Source: CAZCBJ01 sp964496705
GTDB taxonomy: Bacteria > Chloroflexota > Anaerolineae > Anaerolineales > Anaerolineaceae
Reading direction: 5' to 3'
NCBI GenBank assembly: GCA_964496705.1
Contig: CAZCBJ010000204.1
Location: 1-7,068, forward strand
Length of the DNA stretch: 7,068 bases
Positions 1 to 6,998 of the stretch are shown here, piece by piece. The position numbers and the translations under genes were made by a program. Under the pieces are notes generated by a model. It made no database searches and was not told where the DNA came from. It saw only the letters and a list, made by a program, of their open reading frames with translations. Within the stretch, counting starts at the first letter, position 1. Each line of letters begins with the position of its first letter.

Positions 1-3000
1 TACACCCCAATAATGTCCCGCGCCTCGAAATGCGCTCTGGGATGATATGTGTAATAGGTGCGAATCGCCCGCCGGTGAACTTCACCCATGGTCGTCGCAT
101 TGCCAAACAGCCCACGGAGAAACTGGTAGTGCACACGGTCGTTAAAGCGCATCTCGGCGCCGGCAGTCGTCTTTCCGAAGGTTGTGGAAGCATGATAGGT
201 GATCTGTCGTTCCAACGCGCCGCGCGCCAGGGCATCAGTATAAAAGTTCCACTGCGTGGGGTCATTGGTCGCGTCATAGCCTGTGGTATATCCGGCGTGA
301 CACCCGACGTTGACGAATACCGAACCGGGGAACACAGCCAGGATGTTCAGGTATCCGCTGGTGAAATGCAGCGTGATCGGCGTCGTGTTGTAGTAATGGG
401 TGGCGTGAGAGTTGAGGATCGTCAAGCGGGGGCCTGAGGCCGGATTGTTTAGTGCATAGGTTACATTGCCAGGCACCCACTTATCTCCCGCCGTCTCATC
501 CCACCACAAACGATGGCGTGGGGTACCGCGATCGGTCAAATCATCCGTCAAAACGTTATATCCCGAATCGCGGAGCAGGTTGACGAGTGTGCGTGTGTTG
601 GCCTGCCAACCAAATTTCACCGTCCCATCCGCATAAAGTTCATTACGGATATTGAACGTAAACGCCGAGCCGGTGAGCGGTCCCACCACCGCCGGTTTCT
701 CGTAACCGTCGATCATCGCGACCAGCGAGAGCGGAGCGAGGGCAAAGATCCGTCCCAACCCCCAATCCACGTCCGGCCCCGGCGGCGTGGTCATGGCGCG
801 ATTGCTGTATGGCACGTCGGTCATGATCACGTTCTCCTGCGTGTCGATAATCGTTGCGACCCCGTGGTGTAGCGGATTGCCAGCCGCATCATTTCCCTGT
901 TCATAGCGGCTTTCATCGTCAGCTTTGGGATCAGGGAAACGATAAAACGGCACGACGGCGTCATCGCCGATGATGGCGATGGACTTCAGACGCGCGGCGG
1001 GCAAGCGCGCCGCCAGCCAATCAATGGTGAGAGGCATTTGCGCGCGTTGGGCAGCGTTGGCGTAGTCGAAGTCCTCGACATAAGCATCCTGCCGCACATC
1101 CAGCACCACGCCTTTATGCGCGGCGGCGTAGACGCGGATGCGCTCCACGGCCTCGTAATAGTCGAGCGTATGGTTGGTGTTCCGATCCTGGATAGCAGAG
1201 TTGGCGCTGGTGAGATTGAATTCCTTATACAGTTCACGCAGATCGGTCAGCACGACCAGTTCGGGTTGGGGATTGGGCGTTAGCGTCACCCTGTCGCTGA
1301 GCAGCGCCTCGGCGAACGGCTTCCCGGCCTGGACCACATAAAGCTCCAGTGTGTACGTAAGGGCCTCCGTGGGCGTGAACCACAGCGAAGGGTGAACGTC
1401 GTTGGCGTTGAAATCGGCCTGCGTGCGGTCGAGGCGGCCCGCGCCGTCGTTGGTCATCTTGCGGGGATTGGCCGCATCGCCGTTGACCACGACGTACATA
1501 TCCACGTTCTTCAAGCCGCATGTTTTGAGCGCGGCGGCCTGGAGTTCGTCCAATGCGCCGTAGAGCAAGACGTGCATATCGGGGACGCCGCCCGCATACG
1601 GGTTGAACGCCGCTTTGGGGATGAAAGTGGACGATGAGACCCGCAGTTTATACGGTGAGTTCGACAACTCCGACGTGTTGCCGGCCGGGTCGGTGGCGGT
1701 GGCGGCGACGGTGTAACTCACCGGCAGCGCGCTCGCCAGGGTGACGGTGAACGCCGCGTTGCCCTGCGCGTCGGTGGTGACGTTTTTGAACGTGAGATAC
1801 CGCTCGCCGTCGCCGTAGCCTACCGGGAAGCCACGCGCGGCGTTGCAGATTTCGTAGGCGAAGAGTTCCACGCGATACGTGGTGTTCGGAGCGCTGGAAA
1901 GCGTGCCCGTCACGACCTTGTCTTTCACGCCCAGAATCGTGGGAAAGTTCTGGCGCTGATTGGCGCCCGCGTCCACGTCGCCCAGGTCGTTGGATGTGAA
2001 ACCGTCGTCGTCCAAATCCACGGGACGCCCGTCGTTGAGGTAGATGGCGTTCCCCTGAAGCGTGTTGCTGATGGCGTTATCCGCGATCAGCACGCCCACG
2101 TCGGCGTTGAAGGCGATGGTGTTGGTCGCCGCGCCCGTCCCGCCGATGAGGTTGCGCGTTCCTTCCGAAATCCAAATGCCGGCGCCGCCGTTGCCCGCCG
2201 GAGTTTGGTCGGCCAGCACGCCGATGAGGTTTCCTTGAATCTGGTTGCCGGTCGCGCCGGGCCGGAACACGTATATCCCGCCATACGCGCTGCCAACGAC
2301 GATATTGCGCGCTGCGGACGTCGCGCCGCCGATCTGATTGCCGGACGCGCCTTCTATGCCGATGCCCATAAATCGGTTGCCGGGATCGTCGCCGCTGCCG
2401 GGGACTTCGTCCGGGTCGCTGAAGCTGCCGTTCTGGTACGCGCCGATGAGGTTGCCCTGCACGGTGTTGCTCAGCGCCGTCCCATCGACGATCTGAATGG
2501 TGACGCCGTTCTGGCCGTTGCCGGCGATGACGTTGCCCGCGCCTGTTTCCGCGCCGCCGACGGTATTCCGCGAGGCATCGTAGATCATCACGCCGCTGTA
2601 CGTGTTGGGCGCCAGCGCCATACCGCTCGCGTTCAGGCCGATGAGATTGCCCTGCACAAGGTTGCCCTCAGCCGCGCCGCCTCCACCCGCGCGAATTTCG
2701 ACGCCGTTTCCCATGTTCCCGGCGATGACGTTGCGCGCGCCGGTCGGCGTCCCGCCGATGGTGTTGTAGGAGGCGTTATAGATCGCCACGCCATTAGCGC
2801 CGTTGGAAAGTATCGCCAATCCGGTCGCATCCACCCCGATGCGGTTGCCCTGGACGAGGTTGCCGGTCGCCGTGTACTCACCGGCGGTTTGAATCAAAAT
2901 GCCGTTGCCCAGGTTCCCGGCGATGACATTGCCCGCACCTTCCGCCGCCCCGCCAACCTGGTTGGACGAGGCATTGTGAATGATGACGCCGTTGCCATTG

Positions 3001-4283
3001 TTGGGAAATGCCTGCGTCCCGCTCACGTCCAGGCCGATGTAATTACCCTGGATGATGTTGCCGTCGGCGGGCGCGGCAAACGCCGCCGGTTCTGAGATCG
3101 GCGCAGAAGGCTCACCCTCCCGTCGCAAGCCATAGCTAACCGGCGACACGCTCGGAGCCGCTGTCGTCATAGCCGGCGGGACAGAAATTTCCACACCGCT
3201 CAACCCACTTGCCGCGATAATGTTGCGAGCCGCAGCGGTGGTTCCGCCTACCGTGTTGTTGGACGATTGATGGATGAGCACACCCACGCGCGCATTGGGC
3301 AGTTCCTGTGTCCCACTGATGTTGGTGCCGATGTAGTTGCCCACCACCAGGTTGCCGCTCGTCCCCTGGTCCAGGGCGACGCCGTGCTGCCCGTTCCCCG
3401 CGATGATATTGCGCTCGCCGGTCGCCGTCCCGCCGATCTGGTTGTTGGTGGATGTGGGGTAGAAGACGGCGACGCCGGTGTAACCATTACCCAGCATGGT
3501 TTGCCCGTTGGGCGCGATGCCGATGTAGTTGCCGATGATACGGTTGCCGGACGCGCCAATGTTATTGACCGCGTTGCCGATCTGGATGCCGTGCCCGTTG
3601 TTCCCGGAGATCACGTTGCGCTGCGCGGGCGTCGTCCCGCCGATGCGGTTGCCGTCGGCGCCTTCGACGATAATAATGCCGCTATTCCCATTGCCCAGGC
3701 CGCTAAGGCCAGCGGCGTTCGTTCCCAGGAAGTTGCCCTCGACGACGTTGTTGTCGCCGTCCACAGCGATGCCGCAACCGTTGAGCGTCCCATCGCCCTT
3801 GAAACCGGTGATCGTCATCCCGCGGATCGTGCTGTTGGACGCCACCAGATACAAGCCGTTCGTTCCTACCGGGGCAAGCGCGCCATCCAGCCGCACCGAC
3901 CCGCCGTGGCCCTGGTCGATGCCGTTGATGGTCATCGCGTCGGTGATGTACGGCAATGCTGTCTGTGGGCGGATCGGTTGCGCGACGAAGCTGAAGACGA
4001 TTTCGTCCGCGCCCACACCGGCGTTGGCCTCCTGGATGGCCGCGCGTAAGGTGCAAACGCCAGGCGCGGGCGTACAAACCGTATGGCCCACGTCCCACGT
4101 CCCCGGGTCGCAGGCGCCATTGCCGGGATTGCAGTCTTCATAATCCAGGGTCGTGTTGACGACGAAGAGTTGCGCGGGCGCGGTCAGGGGGGTAGCATTG
4201 ACAGGGGAGTCTAGCGGAACAACGAGTAAAGCCAACAAAAACGCACACAGAACGGTACTCTTGAAGATTCTCGATGGATTCAT
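1..4283 (-). CDS. Secreted parallel beta-helix protein with C-terminal gingipain-like (C25) cysteine peptidase domain; 3' end beyond window
   Basis: I translated the minus strand from 4283 to the left edge: 1427 codons, no stop, so the C-terminus is missing. Residues 1-30 look like a Sec signal peptide (MNPSRIFK, a hydrophobic core, then VNA at 28-30), so the protein is probably exported. CTLRAAIQEAN at 77-87 matches the CSLREA-type N-terminal motif. About 140-745 are beta-helix repeats with NxIGGT and GNxIG signatures. An Asp-rich turn (755-775) and a beta-sandwich module (GTLSSAPNT at 793-801, ATATDPAGNTSELS near 861-874) follow. From about 1009 a C25-like domain begins: SIAIIGDD-AVVPFY (1101-1114), a GRIFAL strand, NSHATH with candidate catalytic His1293, and FVNVGCHAG with candidate nucleophile Cys1328, then ALARGALE and ITYHASTTFG, as in gingipains. 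The start is chosen because an 8-nt Shine-Dalgarno match lies 8 nt upstream; in-frame ATGs at 4292 and 4301 overlap that site or lie upstream of it. Family and fold are confident; substrate specificity and activity are unknown. Confidence 0.9.
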   Translation of the reverse strand, partial: MNPSRIFKSTVLCAFLLALLVVPLDSPVNATPLTAPAQLFVVNTTLDYEDCNPGNGACDPGTWDVGHTVCTPAPGVCTLRAAIQEANAGVGADEIVFSFVAQPIRPQTALPYITDAMTINGIDQGHGGSVRLDGALAPVGTNGLYLVASNSTIRGMTITGFKGDGTLNGCGIAVDGDNNVVEGNFLGTNAAGLSGLGNGNSGIIIVEGADGNRIGGTTPAQRNVISGNNGHGIQIGNAVNNIGASGNRIIGNYIGIAPNGQTMLGNGYTGVAVFYPTSTNNQIGGTATGERNIIAGNGQHGVALDQGTSGNLVVGNYIGTNISGTQELPNARVGVLIHQSSNNTVGGTTAAARNIIAASGLSGVEISVPPAMTTAAPSVSPVSYGLRREGEPSAPISEPAAFAAPADGNIIQGNYIGLDVSGTQAFPNNGNGVIIHNASSNQVGGAAEGAGNVIAGNLGNGILIQTAGEYTATGNLVQGNRIGVDATGLAILSNGANGVAIYNASYNTIGGTPTGARNVIAGNMGNGVEIRAGGGGAAEGNLVQGNLIGLNASGMALAPNTYSGVMIYDASRNTVGGAETGAGNVIAGNGQNGVTIQIVDGTALSNTVQGNLIGAYQNGSFSDPDEVPGSGDDPGNRFMGIGIEGASGNQIGGATSAARNIVVGSAYGGIYVFRPGATGNQIQGNLIGVLADQTPAGNGGAGIWISEGTRNLIGGTGAATNTIAFNADVGVLIADNAISNTLQGNAIYLNDGRPVDLDDDGFTSNDLGDVDAGANQRQNFPTILGVKDKVVTGTLSSAPNTTYRVELFAYEICNAARGFPVGYGDGERYLTFKNVTTDAQGNAAFTVTLASALPVSYTVAATATDPAGNTSELSNSPYKLRVSSSTFIPKAAFNPYAGGVPDMHVLLYGALDELQAAALKTCGLKNVDMYVVVNGDAANPRKMTNDGAGRLDRTQADFNANDVHPSLWFTPTEALTYTLELYVVQAGKPFAEALLSDRVTLTPNPQPELVVLTDLRELYKEFNLTSANSAIQDRNTNHTLDYYEAVERIRVYAAAHKGVVLDVRQDAYVEDFDYANAAQRAQMPLTIDWLAARLPAARLKSIAIIGDDAVVPFYRFPDPKADDESRYEQGNDAAGNPLHHGVATIIDTQENVIMTDVPYSNRAMTTPPGPDVDWGLGRIFALAPLSLVAMIDGYEKPAVVGPLTGSAFTFNIRNELYADGTVKFGWQANTRTLVNLLRDSGYNVLTDDLTDRGTPRHRLWWDETAGDKWVPGNVTYALNNPASGPRLTILNSHATHYYNTTPITLHFTSGYLNILAVFPGSVFVNVGCHAGYTTGYDATNDPTQWNFYTDALARGALERQITYHASTTFGKTTAGAEMRFNDRVHYQFLRGLFGNATTMGEVHRRAIRTYYTYHPRAHFEARDIIGV
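2050..3870 (-). repeat. Beta-helix repeat region, about eight degenerate units of roughly 185-225 bp
   Basis: This part of the large secreted protein (about residues 139-745) is built from composite units of roughly 62-75 residues. Each reads approximately as GNxIG, a variable loop, GVxI, NxIGGT, xxRNVIAGN, GVxI, a loop and GN. I count eight NxIGGT-type motifs: NRIGGT, NQIGGT, NTVGGT, NQVGGA, NTIGGT, NTVGGA, NQIGGA and NLIGGT. On the plus strand they appear as recurring 'ccgccga'-like words near 3640, 3432, 3246, 2951, 2753, 2554, 2328 and 2143. The 295-bp interval between the third and fourth is longer because of an insert. The pattern is that of a right-handed parallel beta-helix (PbH1/NosD-like), usually an elongated surface or adhesive stalk. 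The units are diverged, so this is ancient duplication rather than a fresh tandem array. Confidence 0.85.
3063..3185 (-). other. Pro/Ala-rich linker inserted in one beta-helix turn
   Basis: Codons for about residues 367-407 of the secreted protein interrupt the helix between 'GVEI' and 'GNIIQGNYIG'. In the preceding unit the same position is bridged by only about four residues. The insert is rich in Pro, Ala, Ser and Glu, includes SVSPVSYGLRREGEPSAP, and has no beta-helix signature. The frame is open through it and both flanking turns resume normally, so it is a genuine in-frame extension and not a sequencing frameshift. A flexible loop is the simplest reading; the Arg-Arg pair could be a processing site, but that is speculation. 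Confidence 0.7.
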
Positions 4284-4291
4284 GGCACTCA

Positions 4292-4299
4292 TCACCTCC
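4292..4299 (-). promoter_or_regulatory. Shine-Dalgarno site of the secreted peptidase gene
   Basis: The minus strand reads GGAGGTGA, an eight-base perfect complement to the 3' end of 16S rRNA, followed by 8 nt and then the ATG at 4283. It fixes the start at MNPSRIFK over the two in-frame upstream ATGs. I found no convincing -35/-10 pair in the short gap between the terminator and this site, so the promoter may lie inside the upstream kinase gene or the gene may depend on readthrough. Confidence 0.8.
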
Positions 4300-4327
4300 A
4301 TACGCTATGCAGCATCACAGCCACACA

Positions 4328-4355
4328 AAAAATCCCGACAGGAATCGGGATTTTT
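4328..4355 (-). terminator. Rho-independent terminator after the sensor kinase (potentially bidirectional)
   Basis: An 11-bp perfect inverted repeat, AAAAATCCCGA and TCGGGATTTTT on the plus strand, flanks a 6-nt loop (caggaa). On the minus strand the stem is followed by a run of six T, giving the classic intrinsic terminator form 12 bp after the kinase stop codon. The A-rich left arm means that it could also stop plus-strand transcription. It separates the kinase transcript from the peptidase gene, which starts 45 bp further on. Confidence 0.88.
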
Positions 4356-4366
4356 CCAAATGAGCA

Positions 4367-5944
4367 TCAACAGTTGCTACAGGGGAGTACCAATTCGATC
4401 ACAATGCCGGGACCATCTTCCCGGTTGAAGCTACGGCAGGAGCCACCCACGCTCCATACGTGCGTCGCCACCATGGAGAGGCCCAGGCCCATGCCGGCGA
4501 CCTGGCCTGTGGCGAACTTGTCGCCTTGATAGTACGGCATCCACATGTGGACCAACTGCTCCGGCGAGAGGGTCAAACCATCGTCCCACACCTGAATCTC
4601 CACCTGCTGCACCCCGGTTTTGGCCACATCGACCGTAATCACCGGCATGTTGCGCGGGTGAAACTTCTTGGCGTTTTCCAGGATTTCCCACAGCACCGCT
4701 TCGAGGCTCCAACCGGAGAGCATCAAGCGGGTATCTTGCACAGTTTCCAGACCAGAGACGGTGATCTCAGGCAGCAACAACTCGCTCCCAATGCGTTTGA
4801 CAAGCGGGGCAAGATCAGTCAGGGAGAACGCCAGGTCCGGCGACACGACGCGCGGCGCTCCCAGATAGCGAACGATCTGCTCGACCTCGTTGTAGAGATG
4901 TTCCGCTCCTTCGGCGGCGTTCTGGATAAACATCTGGATGTCTTCTTGCGACATGGTCGCCACCTGGTCGACCAGAAAGGTCAGACCGGTGTAGATCGGC
5001 ACGAGAGGCGTGCGCAGTTTGTGAGCGATGACGGCATGGAAGCGGCTTAGCTCTTCCTGCAACGAGGTCGTTTCGGTGATATCGGTGAGGCAAATGATCC
5101 GTCCCGCTTCGGTATCCAGGCCGGCAGAAATATCCAGCATTTCCACCTGCAACCAGAAGGCTTTGGCGATCTGGGTTTCGGGACGCACCAGGTAGAGCGG
5201 GACCGGCGCTTTGTTGACGAACATCTTCTTTGGCCAGAGCGCCCAAGCCGCCTGCGGTTCGCGGCGATACTGCTGCCTGACGAGGTCCATAAACGCGGGT
5301 GGCGCAGTCTTGTCGATCTCGCGTCCCAGACCCAGATACAACTGCGCTTTGATATTTGCGTACAGGATCCGTTCCTCGTCGTCGACGATAATGTATCCAT
5401 CGTTCACCCGGCCCAGAAGGTAGCGGAACATCGCTTCCGAAGCGCGCAGGGTCGCCGTGCTCTCGGTCGTCCGCCGGTTGAGGATTTCGTGCGCAGTACG
5501 CAGAGCGGCTTCGGCCTCCTGGCGGGCAGCGCTCTCCTGCTGAAGCTGTGCGGTATGCGCCGCTTCTTGCTGTCGCGCGCGCTGGAGCGCGAGATGCATC
5601 TCGATGCGGGTGATGACCTCTGCGGAGCGATACGGTTTAGCCAGATAATCCGCGCCGCCGGCGGCAAAGACCGCGCTACGTTCCATATCGGCATCAACGA
5701 CGCCGCAGAAAAGCACCGGCATCGTCCACGCTTCCAGGGCTTGCAAGCGCGTATAAGCGCCAATCGCCCCCGCATCCAGGATCACGACGGATGGCGCAAG
5801 TGCAGCGATGCTTTCGGGGGTGACTTCATCCTGGGAGAGCGCACGGGTGATGTATCCACGCAAGGTCAAAATTTCGGCCAAGATTTGGCTATCAGTGACG
5901 TTATCATCGACAATCAAAACGATTCCTGGTTTGGTATTTTCCAT
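4367..5944 (-). CDS. Hybrid sensor histidine kinase: REC - coiled coil - PAS - HisKA - HATPase_c
   Basis: This is a complete 525-aa cytoplasmic protein with no membrane segment. An N-terminal receiver domain (about 8-120) has the acidic pair Asp13-Asp14, phosphoacceptor candidate Asp57 and Lys103 (LAKPY). The usual Thr/Ser before the beta-4 turn is Gly81 (PVLFCGV), and the DxxxP loop is not conserved. Residues about 118-170 form a Gln/Ala/Glu-rich coiled coil. A PAS domain spans about 170-292 (NDGYIIVDDEERILYAN, ending in a PAC-like CLTDITE). The HisKA motif is AHKLRTPL with His308; Lys309 replaces the usual acidic residue. The ATPase domain has an N box (Glu420, Asn424), a G1 box DDGLTL (454-459, not DxGxG) and a good G2 box GMGLGLS (484-490). 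The start is backed by GGAGGT 8 nt upstream. It probably senses an intracellular or relayed signal, and no separate response regulator is visible. The architecture is certain; the signal and output are unknown. Confidence 0.93.
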   Translation of the reverse strand: MENTKPGIVLIVDDNVTDSQILAEILTLRGYITRALSQDEVTPESIAALAPSVVILDAGAIGAYTRLQALEAWTMPVLFCGVVDADMERSAVFAAGGADYLAKPYRSAEVITRIEMHLALQRARQQEAAHTAQLQQESAARQEAEAALRTAHEILNRRTTESTATLRASEAMFRYLLGRVNDGYIIVDDEERILYANIKAQLYLGLGREIDKTAPPAFMDLVRQQYRREPQAAWALWPKKMFVNKAPVPLYLVRPETQIAKAFWLQVEMLDISAGLDTEAGRIICLTDITETTSLQEELSRFHAVIAHKLRTPLVPIYTGLTFLVDQVATMSQEDIQMFIQNAAEGAEHLYNEVEQIVRYLGAPRVVSPDLAFSLTDLAPLVKRIGSELLLPEITVSGLETVQDTRLMLSGWSLEAVLWEILENAKKFHPRNMPVITVDVAKTGVQQVEIQVWDDGLTLSPEQLVHMWMPYYQGDKFATGQVAGMGLGLSMVATHVWSVGGSCRSFNREDGPGIVIELVLPCSNC

Positions 5945-5952
5945 ACATCCAT

Positions 5953-5958
5953 ACCTCC
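5953..5958 (-). promoter_or_regulatory. Shine-Dalgarno site of the sensor kinase gene
   Basis: GGAGGT on the minus strand lies 8 nt before the ATG at 5944. Two other ATGs lie between the site and this start but are out of frame with the kinase, so they do not compete as kinase starts. Confidence 0.75.
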
Positions 5959-5979
5959 ACCCTCACGCTATATATCTCT

Positions 5980-6008
5980 AGTATACTCGCAAATCGGGCC
6001 GTTCACAA
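5980..6008 (-). promoter_or_regulatory. Sigma-70-like promoter for the sensor kinase
   Basis: On the minus strand, TTGTGA (6008-6003, four of six to TTGACA) is followed after exactly 17 nt by TATACT (5985-5980, five of six to TATAAT). Transcription would start near 5973 and give a leader of about 30 nt that includes the Shine-Dalgarno site. The pair sits wholly in the 79-bp gap between the phosphotransferase stop and the kinase start. This is consensus matching by eye, and the group's own sigma-factor preference is unknown. Confidence 0.55.
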
Positions 6009-6023
6009 GAGGCGTCAGCACAT

Positions 6024-6995
6024 TCATCCTTCCCACAGCAATGCCTGCATTTCCCGAATAGACGTCATCTGCGGCTGTCCCAATGCTCTCAACGTCAGGG
6101 TCAGGATGTCGATGCTAAATTCGTGCAGGAAAGTGAAAGCCATCGCACGCGTGAAGAAAGTGTCGTCGAGTTTGAGATGCGGATTATAAGCCGTCATGAA
6201 CGCCGCCAGCCCGTCATAATCCCGATCCAGCCCGCTAAACCACAGCGCGATCCACTCGTAGTCACGCGCGCCCACCAGCGCGTCGCCAAAATCGATCAGC
6301 GCAGAGATACGCCATTTGCCATCCCGCTGCTCCAGCAGGATGTGATCCTCGGTCAAGTCACCGTTCAGCAACGCCAGTGGCGGCTCCTTATCTCCGGTCA
6401 GGACGGACGCCAGAAATTCCGGGATTTCGGCGACGACCGGCGCGGGCAGAATCCCGGCCCAGCGCGCGGGATCGGCGATCTCGACTTGCCGTTGGTGCAC
6501 GAACTGCTGCCAACTGGCCTGGGTATGGGGCAGTGACGTCAGCGGAGCCACCGGCACGCGGTGCAGTTCCCGCACTATCTCGCCCAGCTCGGCAGCGATA
6601 CGCTCAAGGTTACGCCGTGGAATGTCGGCGCGCACTTCGCGGATGGGCAAGCCCGGCTTGAAGTCGCTGATGATGTAGGGCCAGCGAATCTGATCCTCAA
6701 GGATGCCTTGCGCGATAAGCTGTGGCACGGGCAGGTGCGGATTGGGACCGAGCAGCGCGTACAACTCGCGCTCCAGATCGAAATCCTCCGGACAGAACGG
6801 CGCGTAAATCTTGACGACGTAGGCGTCATCGACAACGAAGACGGCGTTCGTGCCTGGATACCCGGCTTCGACGCGCCGCACCGGCAAGCCGTGGCGTTGG
6901 CAGATTTCCCGCACCGCCGCCGTCCACTGCGCAGTATTGGTGAAAATCCGCGCCCACTCAGCCCAGGTGGTGACGATAGGCAGCAAAGATGGCAT
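6024..6995 (-). CDS. Aminoglycoside phosphotransferase / choline kinase-fold (APH family) protein
   Basis: This is a complete 323-aa soluble protein with the APH kinase-like fold, which transfers ATP phosphate to a small-molecule hydroxyl. Its N-lobe has a Gly-containing loop (GYPGTNAVFVV, 45-55), candidate ATP-binding Lys62 (VVKIY) and a Glu near 75-77. The hinge region is WPYIISDFKPG (105-115) and an RELHRVP helix lies at 142-148. The catalytic loop reads LLNGDLTEDHILL: Asp213 is kept, but the usual His is Asn211 and the usual Asn is His218. The metal-binding Asp235 is in LIDFGDALVGARDYEW, a good match to the family's second motif. Length is normal for the family. The start is the first ATG in the frame and sits three bases from a heptamer repeat array, with no Shine-Dalgarno site. 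The substrate is unknown. Many family members have nothing to do with antibiotics, so resistance should not be assumed. Confidence 0.85.
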   Translation of the reverse strand: MPSLLPIVTTWAEWARIFTNTAQWTAAVREICQRHGLPVRRVEAGYPGTNAVFVVDDAYVVKIYAPFCPEDFDLERELYALLGPNPHLPVPQLIAQGILEDQIRWPYIISDFKPGLPIREVRADIPRRNLERIAAELGEIVRELHRVPVAPLTSLPHTQASWQQFVHQRQVEIADPARWAGILPAPVVAEIPEFLASVLTGDKEPPLALLNGDLTEDHILLEQRDGKWRISALIDFGDALVGARDYEWIALWFSGLDRDYDGLAAFMTAYNPHLKLDDTFFTRAMAFTFLHEFSIDILTLTLRALGQPQMTSIREMQALLWEG

Positions 6996-6998
6996 GTT

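Noticed and set aside
30..872. Plus-strand open frames at 30-437 and 513-872
   Set aside because: They are opposite the C25 peptidase domain, whose minus-strand translation contains matching family motifs throughout.
2205..3095. Long plus-strand open frame (296 codons) over the beta-helix region
   Set aside because: It lies antisense to the open minus-strand frame that gives clear beta-helix repeats. Its own translation is a repetitive mirror of those repeats (recurring PGDDVA / AGRRPAD), with no recognisable family and no Shine-Dalgarno support.
3267..4049. Plus-strand open frame of 260 codons, and an overlapping one at 3529-4143
   Set aside because: Same explanation: antisense shadows of the GC-rich repeat coding region, overlapping each other in different frames.
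4225..4283. Lipoprotein signal (Cys at residue 13 of the secreted protein)
   Set aside because: The Cys is at the start of the hydrophobic core and not after a lipobox (L-A/S-G/A-C). A standard signal peptidase I site at VNA (28-30) fits better.
5489..6061. Plus-strand open frame of 190 codons spanning the kinase start and its promoter
   Set aside because: It is antisense to the receiver domain and crosses the intergenic gap; its product has no recognisable motif.
6024..6995. Antibiotic resistance gene
   Set aside because: The fold is APH-like, but the catalytic loop is atypical and nothing in the sequence points to an aminoglycoside substrate.
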